Shown in pieces: positions 10,601-22,781 of a stretch of 64,000 nt of DNA (the first letter of the stretch is position 1; every line of letters begins with the position of its first letter). The stretch lies in contig JADANN010000375.1 of the NCBI GenBank assembly GCA_018806985.1, forward strand, positions 62,001 through 126,000. Reading direction: 5' to 3'. Made by a program: the position numbers and the translations under genes. A model generated the notes under the pieces. That model saw only the letters and a program-made list of their open reading frames with translations. It made no database searches and was not told the origin of the DNA. The DNA is from Angiostrongylus vasorum (Eukaryota > Nematoda > Chromadorea > Rhabditida > Metastrongylidae).

Positions 10601-13600
10601 AAGAATCGCTTAGTGAAACACCATCATAAAGTACATCGTGACTCATTACCATTTGCTTCTGTTTCAGCCAAATCGAAATGCGCTGCTGCTTCAGTTTTTT
10701 TGGCTCGACGAAGCGCACGACGACGTTTCTTGTCTTCTGATTTGCAATTTTTACCATCTGTCTTCATGGAACCGTTGGTCGGCGCTAGAATGAAATAGGT
10801 CATCTATCGTCTGAAGTAACTCAAAAACCACAAGATGCAATCAATGGCCACTCTGAAGTTCTGAACTACATAAACTAAATTAACCAATTCAAACCAATCA
10901 TACTATAAAGCAAACATATACATCTAGCAAAGGAGAAAACCACATTCGTCCTGAATGAACATTTTTTATCGATTTTTGTCCTCAACCATGATCGTCGGGA
11001 TGGCGGTATTAGTAGTAGCGTAACGACGTTCGGTTACAAACCAGAGGTATGAGAACTGTACAGAAAAAACATAAGCCATAGTTGTTCGGCCAAGCGTAAG
11101 AGTGCGAGTGTGAGCATAACGGAAAAAAGCACATTGCCAACGACCAGAGAAACAGATGTGTTCAAGCGATTCTGTGATGTTACGCAAATGTGAATATATT
11201 CACTTGTACGAATACATACAGAGAATCACATCACAAGCAAATGTCACTTCCACATAACGTCATCGACAATCGATTCTGTACCAGACAAATCAAAAAAAAG
11301 AAACGAAAAAAATCTGTCGAATGATAACATCGATCTTTTCGAGTGTATGCGCTTAGCACTGATCAACCTTTGAAGGATGCGCTACAAGCAATCCATTCCA
11401 TTAAGCACCGCCAAGGTCACTGAATGCATCCATAGCCTATGTATTGACTTGCGAGGATCCACCGATGTCTCACGTTTGCCCTTTAACACTCCCAGACAAT
11501 CAGGAACAAGTTTGCCAAACCAGGAGGAATTCGGAGCTTGGTCAGTCAGACCAGAGCACGGAATCCAACCAGCATTTATGTGCGTATTTTACAGCACCTC
11601 TAACCACTGCACAACAAGCGCACCTTGTACACATACTTGTATACGTGAAAAATGAACAGGCGAAAACACTTCAGTGACAGAACACTGTGACTACGTTCCG
11701 TTTGTGCACTTTAGTTGTTGATGTGGATCGATTTTCTAGACGCCAGTGAACAGCAGCCTTTTCGAAAACGGTCCAAAAACGGTTTTCGAAAACAAAAAAC
11801 AAAAAATGGACGAAAATCATCCAAGTCAACAGATCCTCTGGCCTTCGTTTTATGCGTAGCTGCCGTAAAATTCCGGTCCTCAAATTTCCCACCACGTCGT
11901 ATTCCCACATGCCTACTTCGTTCTCCTAATCGACTAAAAAGACTAACCGAATAGGGAAGAGAACCTTCAAACAGGTGATTGATTACATTCGATTACTACG
12001 GAAATGTCTATGTGGTTGCAATCGCAACTCGAAAAAGGTGAAAAAACACCACTTTTCATTGAGATAAGAGATGAGTAGCAGAACTTTGTGCCACTTGCAG
12101 CTGGAGAAACACACGGAGCACAAAAGATCGAATAACAAATGTTGCATTCACGACACGTTTGTGCGATATTTTCAAAAGCAAATGTTGAACGAAACGAACA
12201 CCTAGAGCGACAATTTGTGACCAGGTGAGAAATTACGATTAGGCTACACTAGTCTTATATATCATCCTGACACTTTTAATGGTAAAACAAGTACTACTGG
12301 CTTATATTTGTTATAACCAATGTGCTTATAACTGTAATGCTTAGTGCTAGAGATGCTGGTGAACTTCTTTTAAGCGCGAAATGGCGAAAAAAAACTTATA
12401 AACCTAAAGCCCGGTTTTCTCGTTTCTTCTAGACCCAAGGCAACAGAATGCTAAAGAAGCTGCTATATTTTCCCATGGCAAATGTCCAGCGCTCTTAGAG
12501 AACAAAGAAATGGGCAAACTCTCATCGCCTAGAATCGGTTGGACAGATACCAAGAACACAATGATTATGGACTGAATGCCAGCAGTAAGAAGATATATGA
12601 ATGCCTACGTACACCCATACAACTGTGGATGATGTGCTGTGTATACACAGCTTCCATAACATTCGTCATATTTCCATTCGATATTCAGTGACAGTGAATT
12701 CACATCACACAGGCAGCCCCTTCATCCTTGACGACACACTTTCGCATTTATATTTAGGAAACATATCGACGTATCCACTAACAGTGAGTTCGAAAAGTGA
12801 AAAGAATGAAACGGCAAAAGCAGAACACAGAAGAGACTCAGCGGAATAACACAGCTTTTGGGAGTAACGAGTAAAAAAATCGATATTTATGCGGGCTAAA
12901 CCGTAACCTACTGGTTCACTACTACTGGTAAACTGGAGGAATTTGATATAATGTTGGAAAGTTTGATCAAATCTTCAGAACAGCCGTAAAACAAGGATAT
13001 ATGGAAAACGACAGACTCCATTAATGCTGTAAATGAAGGACAGAAGGCGGAGATCGTGCATACATAACGCCATTAAAGGCCACACCCTCCCGCTCCCATC
13101 CCCCCTTTACCAACACCAACTCTGCCCTGCAAAGATGCTTCATTTCTGAATCCGTAATCTGTCCCCACAATAGCTATGGACTTACTGGTTCGAATTGACA
13201 AAGAAACTGCTATCAGGAATGAAGGGAATAGAAGAGGAGATAATGAAAAAGAAAGACAATGCCATCTCTGAGACATTTTAATCATCTTTGAGAATCTTCA
13301 TGATTAGAAAGAATATGAAACATAAGGTGAAGAAAACCGGATTCTTAACGATATCTGGAAAAAAGAGGAAGAACAATAAAAGCCGGTTGGAGAAAACTGT
13401 ATGCCACTTACCGCTTTTCTTTTCTAGCAGATCGTCGGCCAGGAACCACGCCAAAGTTTTGGAACGAGATACAGGCGCGTGTAATGGATGCGATATACTT
13501 CCTTTCAACGGACCACCGCAAAACCTGTGGTGTTACAAAATGATATTTGTTGAACATGTAGTAAAAGCTGGAAACACAAATTACACAGCCTGGGCTATCT

Positions 13601-16080
13601 TATCATATGACAAGTTAGCAGGTATAGCGCAGTTCTCCAATAATGTTGAGAGCCACATTATACGAGACCAGAGCGATCAGAATGGTTAAAAGAAAAAAAC
13701 TGAAACTGGAAATGCTAACGTGACAAAAAGAACGACAGTTTCTAAATAATTCGGGTTAACACCGCCGACGAAGCAACAATATGACTCATAATGCTCGCAA
13801 GGACAGAAAACAAGAACATTCCAGCAGTGCTCGTAAATTTCCACAATCATTTTCTCTTCTATATGAACGTAGAAAAAAAACGATCGATGAACGATGTCCT
13901 TCGATTTAACGAAAATCGTATGACGACTGCGCAAGGATGTACCAAAATCACATCAGATGATTGTATTTGGTTCACGCTTTAACCCCAATCCGCCATATGG
14001 AGACGTGCCACATGTCCTCCACGCCACTAGGCGGCTTAGCACCGCTTACATGACAGATATCCATAAAACCATAAAATGTAGCCCAATAAAAAAGATGCAC
14101 TTTTCGCTGGGAAATTTCGACTTACGGAACAGTGAACTGCTTCTGAAGCTGAAGTTTATAACCGGATAACAAAATGTGTGATTTGTGAAAAAAAAAGGTT
14201 ACCCAAATACTTTATACTCCCTTTTAAGTATAGACCGAGTTACTTTACAATGATATCTAACTTTAAATACACCTTTAAGTCCACAAAATCAACCAATATT
14301 GCTAGCAAACCCATCTCATGGATGGACAGCAGTATCATGTAAATTAGCAGACCTATAAAGGGCGCGTCTGGTGCAGGGGTCGGAGGTGCTCTGCAACACA
14401 TATGAATCGATCTCCGCGCCCATAGCGCACCAAGCCTTCCATCCCTCCGGGGTCGGCAAATTGGTACCAGACTTTTCTGGGAGGACATCGGCACTCGTTA
14501 CATATAGGTAGGTAGGCCACCTCCAGTCAATGTAAAGGCCAGATCTGCATTCGATCACCTCCAAACGTTGCTTAACGAAATCGAATGCATGGCGCATCCA
14601 TGAGGAATTGATCAACGCCAACAGCTCCATTCTTCTTTTTATATGGAGAAGATTCCCAATACCGAAGAGTACAGTAAGAATTCAAGTGTTTTCCCATCTT
14701 TTCTGTTTTATAACCACTTAAGTGTAGTCCTTACGCACACATGTTGCCGAAAGCTTTTAAGAAAAATCTAGGACGTTAAATAGAAAGCAAACATACAGAA
14801 GAAATCTATGCTGAGGGTTAGCGCTCTTACCTTGGTTGCTGCGACTTCATTATAGGTCGTTCGCCCGTGTCGGTGCCAGTGCTAACCTCCTCCGGTACCA
14901 CTGCCGCCTCTTCGGCACTAACACTTCGATGCTTTTCTCGAGCCGTCTTGATAGCGTCCGATAGAGTCTGAACTCCACCACAAAGATGCCGACTAGGATT
15001 TAAAAAGAAATCTAATTTGAGGATTCCTGAAACACATTAAAGAAGTGTGCTAAGAAATACATGTCCTGAAGCAAGAAATAAGAGTCGGACTTAAGAAAAA
15101 AAAACGACAATTGAAGGCAATTTCGGCAAAGCATGGATAAGTTAATTGGATACGATTAAAGACTGCATAAGAGTCTCAGGAAACGATCGATAAAAAAGAT
15201 GGATTTCTTAGGTTTCGAGAAGTCCGATGAAGTAAATACTTAGACTATAGTATTGGTGACAGCTAACACTTTGCTGGCCAGAACCACTACTAAACCTCTC
15301 CCCCTACTTCAAGACAAACGCCTAAAGTTAGGAAGTGGGTCCACTTCGTAAGGGGAACACAGCAGAGCTCTAGGACTAGCCAGGGTAAAGGCGCCAAAGC
15401 TCTCTTGCCCAAGTTTAACACATACTGATGCAAACAGAAGTAATTTTCACATCGATCACTTCGAAACCGCATTCTATGCCCACATATCGATAATCCAAAG
15501 AAGATGAAGAAGGAGAAGAGGAGGAGGGAGGAGGGGGGAGGAGAAGGAGGGGGTAGGAGCAGGAAGAAGAAGAAGAAGGAGAAGAAGAAGAAGCAGTAGA
15601 AGAAGAAAAAAAGACGAAGAATAAGAAGACGATGACGAAGTTATAGCAAATTCGAACAGGCACTACAGAAGACCGTCTTCGGATCAGAAGTGGTCCAACT
15701 TTTGGGCACAACACATAACAACCAGAAGCAGGACACAAAGCAAGGTGCACAAAGATTTCCATCTTAAAAACGAAAAAAAGAAAAGTAAAAATGAAAGTAA
15801 ACCTTAGTCAAACTAGAAGTAGGAAACATGAAGGCTCCGATTTTGGGAAACAATAAAAGAAAAATGACGAGTAAAAAATGAAAATAAACCTTCAAAACAC
15901 GACACATTTCTCTTGAAAGCGACGCAATTGCATCAGAGTGGACAGCGCCACGAACGACTAACGGCGGGCAGTTTCGAAATTCCGCAGCCGCCGCAGCCGC
16001 CGCGGCCGCCGCGGCCGCCGCGTCGCGACGTACCCTCGAAGGGCGGCCGCGGTGGGAGAAAAAGGGTTATCTGGATACAT
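7135..16080 (-). CDS. Gene A: 7-exon gene, 418 aa, tandem YYD-SDG-YYE-GWRR repeats
   Basis: Join on the minus strand: 16080-16034, 14992-14831, 13524-13412, 10784-10650, 10562-10393, 7954-7845, 7654-7135. The total is 1257 nt, 418 residues plus TAG. Every junction has GT and AG and all six phases agree. Visible parts are a basic cluster KKRRRALRRAKK (126-137, a possible nuclear signal) and two 24-residue repeats at 176-199 and 247-270. Both repeats have YYD-x2-SDG, a Y or F, then Y-Y-E, GW, RR and P at identical spacing (14 of 24 positions identical). A Ser/Thr/Asn-rich tail follows. There is no signal peptide or membrane segment. The repeat recalls the tyrosine-rich OCRE repeat of splicing factors, but this is only a resemblance. 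Introns are 87-2627 bp and carry SINE-A copies. The likely start is ATG 16078-16080, with an upstream in-frame extension possible. Function unknown. Confidence 0.75.
7845..7954 (-). CDS. Gene A exon 6
   Basis: Acceptor TTATTTTTTGAAG, donor CACTGAA/GTGAGT. 110 nt covering residues 210-245, an Ala/Met/Gln-rich, probably helical segment between the two repeats. Confidence 0.75.
10014..10281 (-). mobile_element. SINE-A copy in gene A intron 5
   Basis: Well-preserved minus-oriented copy, in the same direction as gene A. The body starts near TTGATCAATCCCTGAG-like sequence at 10025 and the head (complement of GCGCCACACGC) is at 10266-10277. Confidence 0.85.
10393..10562 (-). CDS. Gene A exon 5 (first aromatic repeat)
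   Basis: Acceptor TTTCCTTTATAG, donor GAGCAG/GTGATG. 170 nt covering residues 154-209. It carries repeat 1, YYDVASDGYYYE...GWRRRMP. The intron to exon 4 is only 87 bp. Confidence 0.8.
10650..10784 (-). CDS. Gene A exon 4
   Basis: Acceptor ATTTCATTCTAG, donor GCAAATG/GTAATG. 135 nt covering residues 109-152, with the lysine/arginine cluster. Confidence 0.75.
11351..11624 (-). mobile_element. Degenerate SINE-A copy in gene A intron 3
   Basis: Recognisable by the ordered blocks GATCAACC, CATTAAGCACCG, GGTCACTGAATGCAT, ACTCCCAGACAA and CTCTAACCACTGC. Highly diverged. Confidence 0.5.
13412..13524 (-). CDS. Gene A exon 3
   Basis: Acceptor GTAACACCACAG, donor AAAGCG/GTAAGT. 113 nt covering residues 71-107, including the acidic-hydrophobic motif FLADDLLEKK. 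Confidence 0.75.
14360..14628 (+). mobile_element. SINE-A copy in gene A intron 2
   Basis: Plus-oriented, opposite to the gene. The head GGGCGCGTCTGGTGCAGGGG is at 14360, the B-box-like GAATCGATCTCC at about 14404, and the tail TTGATCAACGCCAACAGCTC near 14628. Confidence 0.85.
14831..14992 (-). CDS. Gene A exon 2
   Basis: Acceptor AAATCCTAG, donor CCAAG/GTAAGA. 162 nt covering residues 17-69. The other two frames contain stops, so the phase is fixed by the exon itself. Confidence 0.75.
15496..15641. repeat. Purine-rich GAA/GGA tract
   Basis: About 145 bases are almost all A and G on the plus strand (GAAGAAGGAGAAGAGG type). The complementary minus-strand open frame with poly-serine is a shadow of this repeat. 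It lies in gene A intron 1. Confidence 0.8.
15976..16023. repeat. GC-rich GCC/GCG triplet repeat at exon 1 donor
   Basis: A run of GCCGCCGCAG-like triplets in an otherwise AT-rich area, ending about 10 bases from the gene A exon 1 donor. Frames through it give proline-rich or RGG-like peptides, which are probably not translated. Confidence 0.7.
16034..16080 (-). CDS. Gene A exon 1 (start codon)
   Basis: Starts ATG at 16080-16078 and encodes MYPDNPFSPTAAALRG. The donor is CGAGG/GTACGT. It ends two bases into codon 16. A GC-rich triplet repeat begins just inside the intron. Confidence 0.6.
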
Positions 16081-16100
16081 CAGGGTAACATAACCTAAGA
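16081..16100 (-). promoter_or_regulatory. Possible spliced-leader acceptor before gene A
   Basis: On the minus strand GGGGTCTTAG (AG at 16096-16095) lies 14 bases before the chosen ATG, a common distance for nematode trans-splicing. The pyrimidine tract is poor, so it could also be an ordinary acceptor or nothing. Confidence 0.25.
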
Positions 16101-16596
16101 CCCCACGAGCATCAACAAAAAGTACAACCACGTGTGCTGAACGTATTATCATACGGATAGCGCGGTAACGTCGTTTGGACGCTACAAGTACATAAAAACA
16201 AAGCTCCGACAATCCATATGACTCCGTAGTACAGTCACGTGCTATTCATATAATATAGGATTTCGATTTATGACTCTACATTATCACTAATTCCAACAAC
16301 AATCAGCAGTCCAAAGGTTTATGGTAGACAACAAAAAATAGAACGACCAAGAATAAGTCTTATCTTATGGTTATGAATTCAGATATCTTTCAGCAGTTTT
16401 TCTAACACCACGATAAGAACGAAATAACGAAATACGCTGACGAATCACAGCTATAAATTGAAGGAAAAGTAGAGAAGAACTCCACGACCGACTTTACATA
16501 AACCTCGGCATTGATCAAATAGAGAAGAGCGACCTATTCTCCTGAACAGCACCCGTAGGACTACCGTAATCGTCGTTTTATCTCAAAAAAAAACCG

Positions 16597-16790
16597 GTGA
16601 AAACTCACCATAATGATGCTGGGATATTTGGAGAAATCAAACTCGATGCCGGATTCGAACCCGTGATTACCTTTTCCGACGGCTCACGTGTCACCCACGG
16701 CACCAGCCGAAGCCCTTGGTTTGTCCTTCTCTCAGTCAGTTTCCCTATCCTAACGGTGCTATCAGAAATAGTCAATCCACATTCCTAACT
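16597..16790 (-). mobile_element. Family C copy (degenerate)
   Basis: Same block order as the copies at 19.2 and 29.9 kb. Its minus strand holds GGGTTCGAATCCGGC, an essentially perfect RNA polymerase III B box, which supports a tRNA origin of the family head. Confidence 0.55.
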
Positions 16791-18450
16791 TTTTTTTCAA
16801 GCAACTAACTAAAGCGAAACTCTGTCTCACAACAAATTCAGAAAGATTTCGCAAGCCAAGCATGTCGATGTAAAACTACAACTGAGGGGAAATGAGAAGT
16901 TAAAGGCGTCAAAAACACAAAAAGTAAGTGGTGCCTAGGAGGTCTTCGCAACAATCTACAGTAACCATTCCTGGTTACAAAAAAGCTGCGTAACGTTGAA
17001 AATACTTATACGGACCATGGTCAATCAGATGGTCATTCAGAAAGTTGCTAAAATAAATGAGCTAAAAAGCTTAACGATTTCTCAAGTAAATCACTGAGTT
17101 GAAACAAGAAGTGAAAACCGATTTGATTGATGGCAAAACAGACAAAGTTCCGTGGAGAATAGTTTAACAGACCATAGTTCACCTTAAGATGGATCATTTG
17201 GCTTTTGAGCTCATGACTACAAAACCTAGAGACAGAAAAAATGAAGTCCTTAACAGAATAGTTTCATAGAACGTAGTTCGGTTCAACACAGAACACAGGG
17301 CCGCCCGAGTTTATAAGTGTATGAGCGGGAAGTTAAGCGATGGGACACGCCTACTTCCTGGTTCACCCACGAGTGTGCACGTGCTCGTTGTCCTTTCCGG
17401 CTGATCAGCCATCTCTCGCTGGCCAGCACTCACTCATACCCTCCTCTCCCTCATTAGAACATGGGATCTTCGTGATATCTAAGTGGGATACGGAATGCGG
17501 AAGCTTTTCGAGTCAAAAATCACGGATCAGTGGAGCAGAGCCAGGTGCACGATTACTAATGCAATGGATGATCGACCGTGCTTGTCATGAAACAATAACT
17601 TCATTACAAAAATAAAGTTCGATGATGTGCAAGGCACTCCGCACACGGAAGATGGACCCCAAAAGTGTTTAGAATAGGTGCCCGAATGATTGAACTGCTA
17701 TAAAAAATAAATAAAATGGATAGAATAGAACAAATAGGATAATTATAAACATTAACTAGAACTTATGATTACTCCACTAATTCAGTAAAGGAGGAATTTA
17801 AAGCCTTACATAATTACAGATCAGACTTTACTCTATCGCCCTAAAAGTATAATTTAAAAAAAATTCCATTCCGATTTTAGATCTATCTGGAATTAAGATT
17901 CCCAAGGACAGCGAACGAAGCTCAAGGTTTTGAACATCCCTCTACAAGCAAGGTAGTCACAAGAAAGAACGATGCATTGTGCAATACTACGATGTTCTTT
18001 TGAACCAAATCGCGCCTGTGCAATTGTTTTCTCTACTTTTTTCTGTTTTTCGGGATACGAGCCTCGACGAAGAACACACCGAAAAGCCCGTTTCGTAGGG
18101 TTTAGAAAACCACAGTTTCACTAAGGTAAAAACGAGAGAACATGCACCTCTTAAGTAAAGACTTGGATATTTCAGAGGTTTTCACTTCAACTAATGAAGT
18201 TCCCATTCAAGAGCTGAACCCTTTTGTGTCCAAAATCAAAGACGCCCACTGTTTTTGCTTCGTTTGACTCATACACAGGTCACATGGTCGTAGCATTTCA
18301 AATGCCTCTCAATTTTGGCTACATATCACTATGAAGATTCAATACAATCTCATTGACAACTGCTGATTCTACAATTTCATCTATGCACGCTTCTCTTCGA
18401 GAAAACGTCGTCCTCTCACTAATTAACTAAAACTGTTTAATCTCACTATA
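16791..18450. other. Intergenic; small minus ORF near 17.3-17.4 kb only
   Basis: No repeat copy or exon chain. A 33-codon minus ORF starts at ATG near 17411 (MADQPERTTSTCTL...) in a locally GC-rich patch and could be a first exon, but no donor is convincing. Confidence 0.3.
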
Positions 18451-18711
18451 TGACACGCAGCGTAGTGGTTAGATGTGTTGTGCAATACACACAACATCGC
18501 GGGTTTGGTCCCCCTATCACGCACAAAACAAGCCCTTAATCCGTCCGGATTTCGCTACTGAGCTTATATGGAAGTGTGAAAACCCCGAAATGATGAATTG
18601 ATAGCCTCCTAGAAGTGATTACATAGGTCAAAGGTGCATTCAGTCACCACTACAATGCTTAATGAAGTTGATTGGATGGCCCATCCCTAAGGAATTGATG
18701 AACTCTGAGCG
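18451..18711 (+). mobile_element. Degenerate SINE-A copy
   Basis: The A-box-like CGCAGCGTAGTGGTTAG and the B-box-like GGGTTTGGTCCCC follow each other at tRNA spacing. The body blocks (AAGTGATTACATAGG, AATGCTTAATGAAG) and the tail AATTGATGAACTCTGAG are recognisable. Confidence 0.55.
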
Positions 18712-19150
18712 CCTCACCCTTTATGTAATTTCGTGGTATCATTATAATACCATGCCGATAAAATGCTAGTTACCCAGGGATTACGAACAAGTAAGTCTAA
18801 ATCTCGTGCAGTAAAATCTTACTCTCTAGAAAGGATTTGGTCTCTTGCTCTAACACCACATTCACACGTGGCATGAACGCATGAGTCCAAGTGCGGTCTA
18901 AGTGCGTCTGACCTTCATGAATTAGATTCGTTCGGATGTTACAACGAATACTCAGCGTCTCGGATGTGAATGGAAAAACACCAGTCCAACAGCAGAATCA
19001 ATACACATTCATCCGTTAGGTACGATTTCTAAGCTTGAGTTCGTTCTAGCGGTTTCAATGATCGAAAACTTAAAACGGAAATTGTTCTTCATTCATTGCT
19101 TGTTCACATAACGAGAACACAAAGTCTAGTAACCACGATGATGTTCAGAT

Positions 19151-19715
19151 ATGTCAACCTCTTATTTACTGCCTAATACAATTTTTTTTTCCGGTAGGAT
19201 ATTATGTAAAATGCAACCACAATGGTACCAAGATATTCGCAAAACTCCGTACCGCTTGTGTCTGCGGTGGGGATTGAACACGCTATTACCCTTTCAGGGA
19301 GCTAATGAGTTCACCATCACACCATACGGGTCCTTCGATTCGTCTTTCTCTCAGCTAGTTTTCTATCTATCACTGCCATCAACAATCACCCATCAACGGG
19401 ATTGATTTTGGGAGCAAAAATCAGCATTGGACCCAGTTAAGTTGAGGCTGTAGTTGAAAACACAATGTAAACTTTTTATTTACTCCCTACAATAACTTTT
19501 TTCCGGCAGAATAGTACGACACATACAACCACAATGGTGCTGAAATATTTGCAAAACTCCGGAACGCAGGTGTCTGTGGTGGGGAACGAACATGTTATTA
19601 CTCATTCCGAAGGCCAACGTGTTCACCACCACACCATGTGGGTCCTACGTTTAGCTTTTCTCTCAGCTAATTTTCTTCCTAACGGCGCTATATTAGCGAG
19701 AAATATTACAGTAGG
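19151..19715 (-). mobile_element. Family C tandem dimer (old)
   Basis: Two head-to-tail units, starting near TTATTTACTGCC at 19162 and TTATTTACTCCC at 19477, about 315 bases apart. The first ends CCCAGTTAAGTTGAGGCTG before the second begins. The tRNA-like head is on the minus strand (GTTCGTTCCCC-type B box in unit 2). The junction matches the younger dimer at 29.9-30.5 kb. Confidence 0.7.
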
Positions 19716-19938
19716 CCGTAAATGAAAACGTTGGCAAAAAAATTGTACTGAATAGTGAAAAATTACTATTAACGTTAATGTCTGTTCTATGATCCTGTTT
19801 ATGCATCCGTGTTTTATCCGCTATTTCAATAACCAAAGATTTGTAACGAAAAAACCGTCCCTTATCTATTGTTTGTTCAAATCACGAGGACTCAAAACAA
19901 TAGAATTCAATAGTGAAAAGTCCTGCACTGAGGCTTAA

Positions 19939-20013
19939 CGTCCGTTCTATGATTCCGCTAACTCGTCCGTTCTGTGATTCCGCTAACTCGTCCGTTCTAT
20001 GATGCCGTTAACT
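19939..20013. repeat. 25-bp tandem repeat, 3 units
   Basis: CGTCCGTTCT(A/G)TGAT(T/G)CC followed by G(C/T)TAACT is repeated three times with 1-2 changes per unit. Confidence 0.85.
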
Positions 20014-20496
20014 CGTCCGGTGCGAGATGACTCATCAGTGCCACGTACTCTCTGATATGAAGTGGACCAGCTCATCAAAACTCGTCTTCATTTCAGTAAA
20101 ATACTTTAAGAAATGTCGGACTTTGCAACAATCAATACTTTTTCACAAAAATCAATACTTCTGTCGGTGGAAATATGAAACAGCAACGCAATTCTCAATT
20201 CGCAATAGTGGTAACATGAGTCAACACAAATCATAGACTATGCCGACAGATCCGGTTATGCATGCGACTGTGATACGCGAAAAGAGCACTTATGTTCGGA
20301 GTTACTTTAATTCCACGAAGTAACGACAGTACTTCCGTTTTCAGTAGCCTTATTATGGAAGGCAATAGGTCGTGACGATTGGATGGACAAGAACAAAAAC
20401 ATTTTTCAAGCCGACCGTTATTTAAGTTCGGTAGCGAAACAATCAACTTGTTTAAATTGTTGAGCTTACACGAGGTTGATAAAATTGTTTCACTCA

Positions 20497-20690
20497 ACTA
20501 ATGCTTCGACGTCTTCGTCTTCATCAGAGCCGATGATCCGAGTCGATAGTCCACATTGTTCGTCTTCTCGATGTGGCGTCTACGTCGTCGTATCGAGACG
20601 GATCCTCTTCAGTGGGACACCCCACCATCGACTAGGATCAACGCCTCTGATGAAGTCTAAGACGTCGAAACGTTAGCAGAATAAACGTCG
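20497..20690. mobile_element. Family E-related inverted repeat (diverged)
   Basis: The arm TCGACGTCTTCGTCTTCATC at 20507 pairs with its near complement at 20644-20668 (CTCTGATGAAGTCTAAGACG...). The GAAACGT and TTCATCAGAG motifs are shared with family E. Confidence 0.45.
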
Positions 20691-21939
20691 TTATCGACCT
20701 TGTGTAAGTTCAACTATTGAAACACATGTTTATTAAGAAGAACAACGATAATAGGGAAGCGGGAACAGATTTTTAAAAAAGCGACGGAAATTCTATCTCA
20801 TGCAAAACGACGGCTCTTGATGAACATAAAACGAAAACAAATACTGGGACAAAAAATGGAGAATATCCTTAACGCAAATGGGACGCAGGTCTAAGAGATG
20901 AAAGAGATGCTACCAATGGATTAATCGGGAATAGAAATTAAATAGAAACCATAAATGGGAACGTCTGGTTTGAAAAAACCCCTAAACTAAACCATCAGCA
21001 ATAAAGGTTTCGCTAAAAATCACCAATTATGATGGTAACAGCGCGATTCTAATTTCTGGAATGAACTGATGACCAATCAAAAAAGAAAAAAACCTGTACA
21101 GTCTTATGTTACAAAAAAATTACTCTGCTTTCATTCTGTCCTAAGCCTTCAGTATTACTAATAAACATCTTTTTTAACCAACGTTTAATTAGATTCATGA
21201 TTTTAATATCATAGCTCAGCAGACAAACGTCACATCTGCAGCTTTACTATGAAAGGTATACACTTTCTTACTACAGTAGGGAAACCAGCAAACCAAAATG
21301 TTAGCATCTTAAGTGCTGTACTTTCTGCTTGACCGCTAGCTCACAGGTCAGAATACCTTCAAGGTGCTTCAACGAAAGTCAAGAAATTTTGGTGAATCAT
21401 ATAGAAAAAAATGTTGCTGAAAGTAGCTGGTATCTCTCCAAACTATACGTAGAAGTGAAAGACAAAAATGTCGAAATGTTAGTCGAGTGGACCATTTTAT
21501 CAATCTTATGTTAACTTAGTAATCCAGGATGGGATACGTAGAAGGTTCATTACGGTTGTAATCGACATGCGATTAATGAGTGGTAAAGGAATCAAGGATT
21601 GCGAAGTGTTGTAAGATAACAAAGATTTCAGTCAAGAGATCATTTGATTGATATGCTATAATAAGCGCAGTCCACCGTTAGCGTACTGAGAGCATCCAGA
21701 ATTCCTTCGCTAACGAATGCCTGAGATTCCAATGATAAGAAACCATGATCCGTCTAAGCATAATGAAACTCTCGAAAGGCCTTTGCACTTTCACTTTTCT
21801 TCATTGAGGAAGGTACGTGCTCTAGGTTTCATTCATTAACCACAAAAAGTACATCTGCCTGCTTTAGTCGACACGAAAGCATAAAGTACATCTCGATGAG
21901 CTAACAATATGGCAAGAAAGTTAGTAATACTGTTGTGAG
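20691..21939. other. AT-rich, no feature supported
   Basis: No frame, repeat family or RNA gene could be supported here. Confidence 0.5.
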
Positions 21940-21982
21940 CACCATAACCACCACCACCACCACTGCCACTACCACTACCAAT
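21940..21982. repeat. ACC/CAC trinucleotide repeat
   Basis: ACCACCACC-type run, followed by two copies of GCAATGCCACTTGGGC-like sequence downstream. Confidence 0.8.
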
Positions 21983-22086
21983 GCCACTTGGGCAATGTGA
22001 TTTGGGAAAGGAAACTAGGGCAATGCCACTTGGGCTAGGATAATCACGTTGAATGGATTACTGCTTGTCGGCTAGAGGCCAACTGG

Positions 22087-22134
22087 GACGGACGGACGGA
22101 CGGACGGACGGGGGACGGACGGGGACGGACGGAT
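22087..22134. repeat. (GGAC)n tetranucleotide repeat
   Basis: GGACGGACGGACGGACGGAC with interruptions. The minus-strand frame through it (SVRPSVRP) is a repeat shadow. Confidence 0.85.
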
Positions 22135-22781
22135 GACGTCGGAGCATATCGATGATGCCGGCGACCGACCGACGCCGCCACATAATTAGGCCGGCATGCT
22201 GTCTAGTGTTTCGCCTGCAACGTAGATGAAAGCCAAGCAGACACATAGATGATCTAGTATGATAAGAAATTTAGGAAATTGAATAGATAACTGACAAGTG
22301 ATCAGCTTGAAGATGAAGACCGTGCTGTTGGTGGTTCGTGTTCGAGACATGTGAGAAATACGTTCATTTCATGGTTTCAGAATATAAAAGAGTCTCAGAC
22401 GTTTTATGTCACAAATATATGCATATTATTCAGTTTCCATGAAGGAATTCCACTTCAATTGATTTAGTTGAGGATTTGAATCCATGTTACGAGCTTTTTG
22501 TTCTTTTTCTGTTAGCAACAGATACTGAACGCTCAAAAGCTCAATGTTAAAACATGACGTTTTTCAATTCGACAGTGTTTTTCATGCTGAATATTTTAAC
22601 AGTTGCATGACATATCATTTCCTACGCATTAAAAGAAATATGTGTTTGATTAGTCAGCTAAATGCAAACATATAACAAGAAGAACATAGGTTGGTCCTTC
22701 ACGAGTAAGCTGAGTAGCAGTTCTTCTACATGCACATGTCTACCATGGGTAGTCAATAATTGTACTTACTAGTCATTTACA

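Noticed and set aside
15415..15762. 115-codon minus ORF with poly-serine and hydrophobic run
   Set aside because: Produced by the GAA/GGA purine tract inside gene A intron 1. It lacks splice or start support.
16640..16665. Perfect B box GGTTCGAATCC as a tRNA gene
   Set aside because: No full cloverleaf can be formed around it, and it lies in a family C copy.
22058..22246. Minus ORF with RPSVRP repeats
   Set aside because: Driven by the GGAC tetranucleotide repeat.
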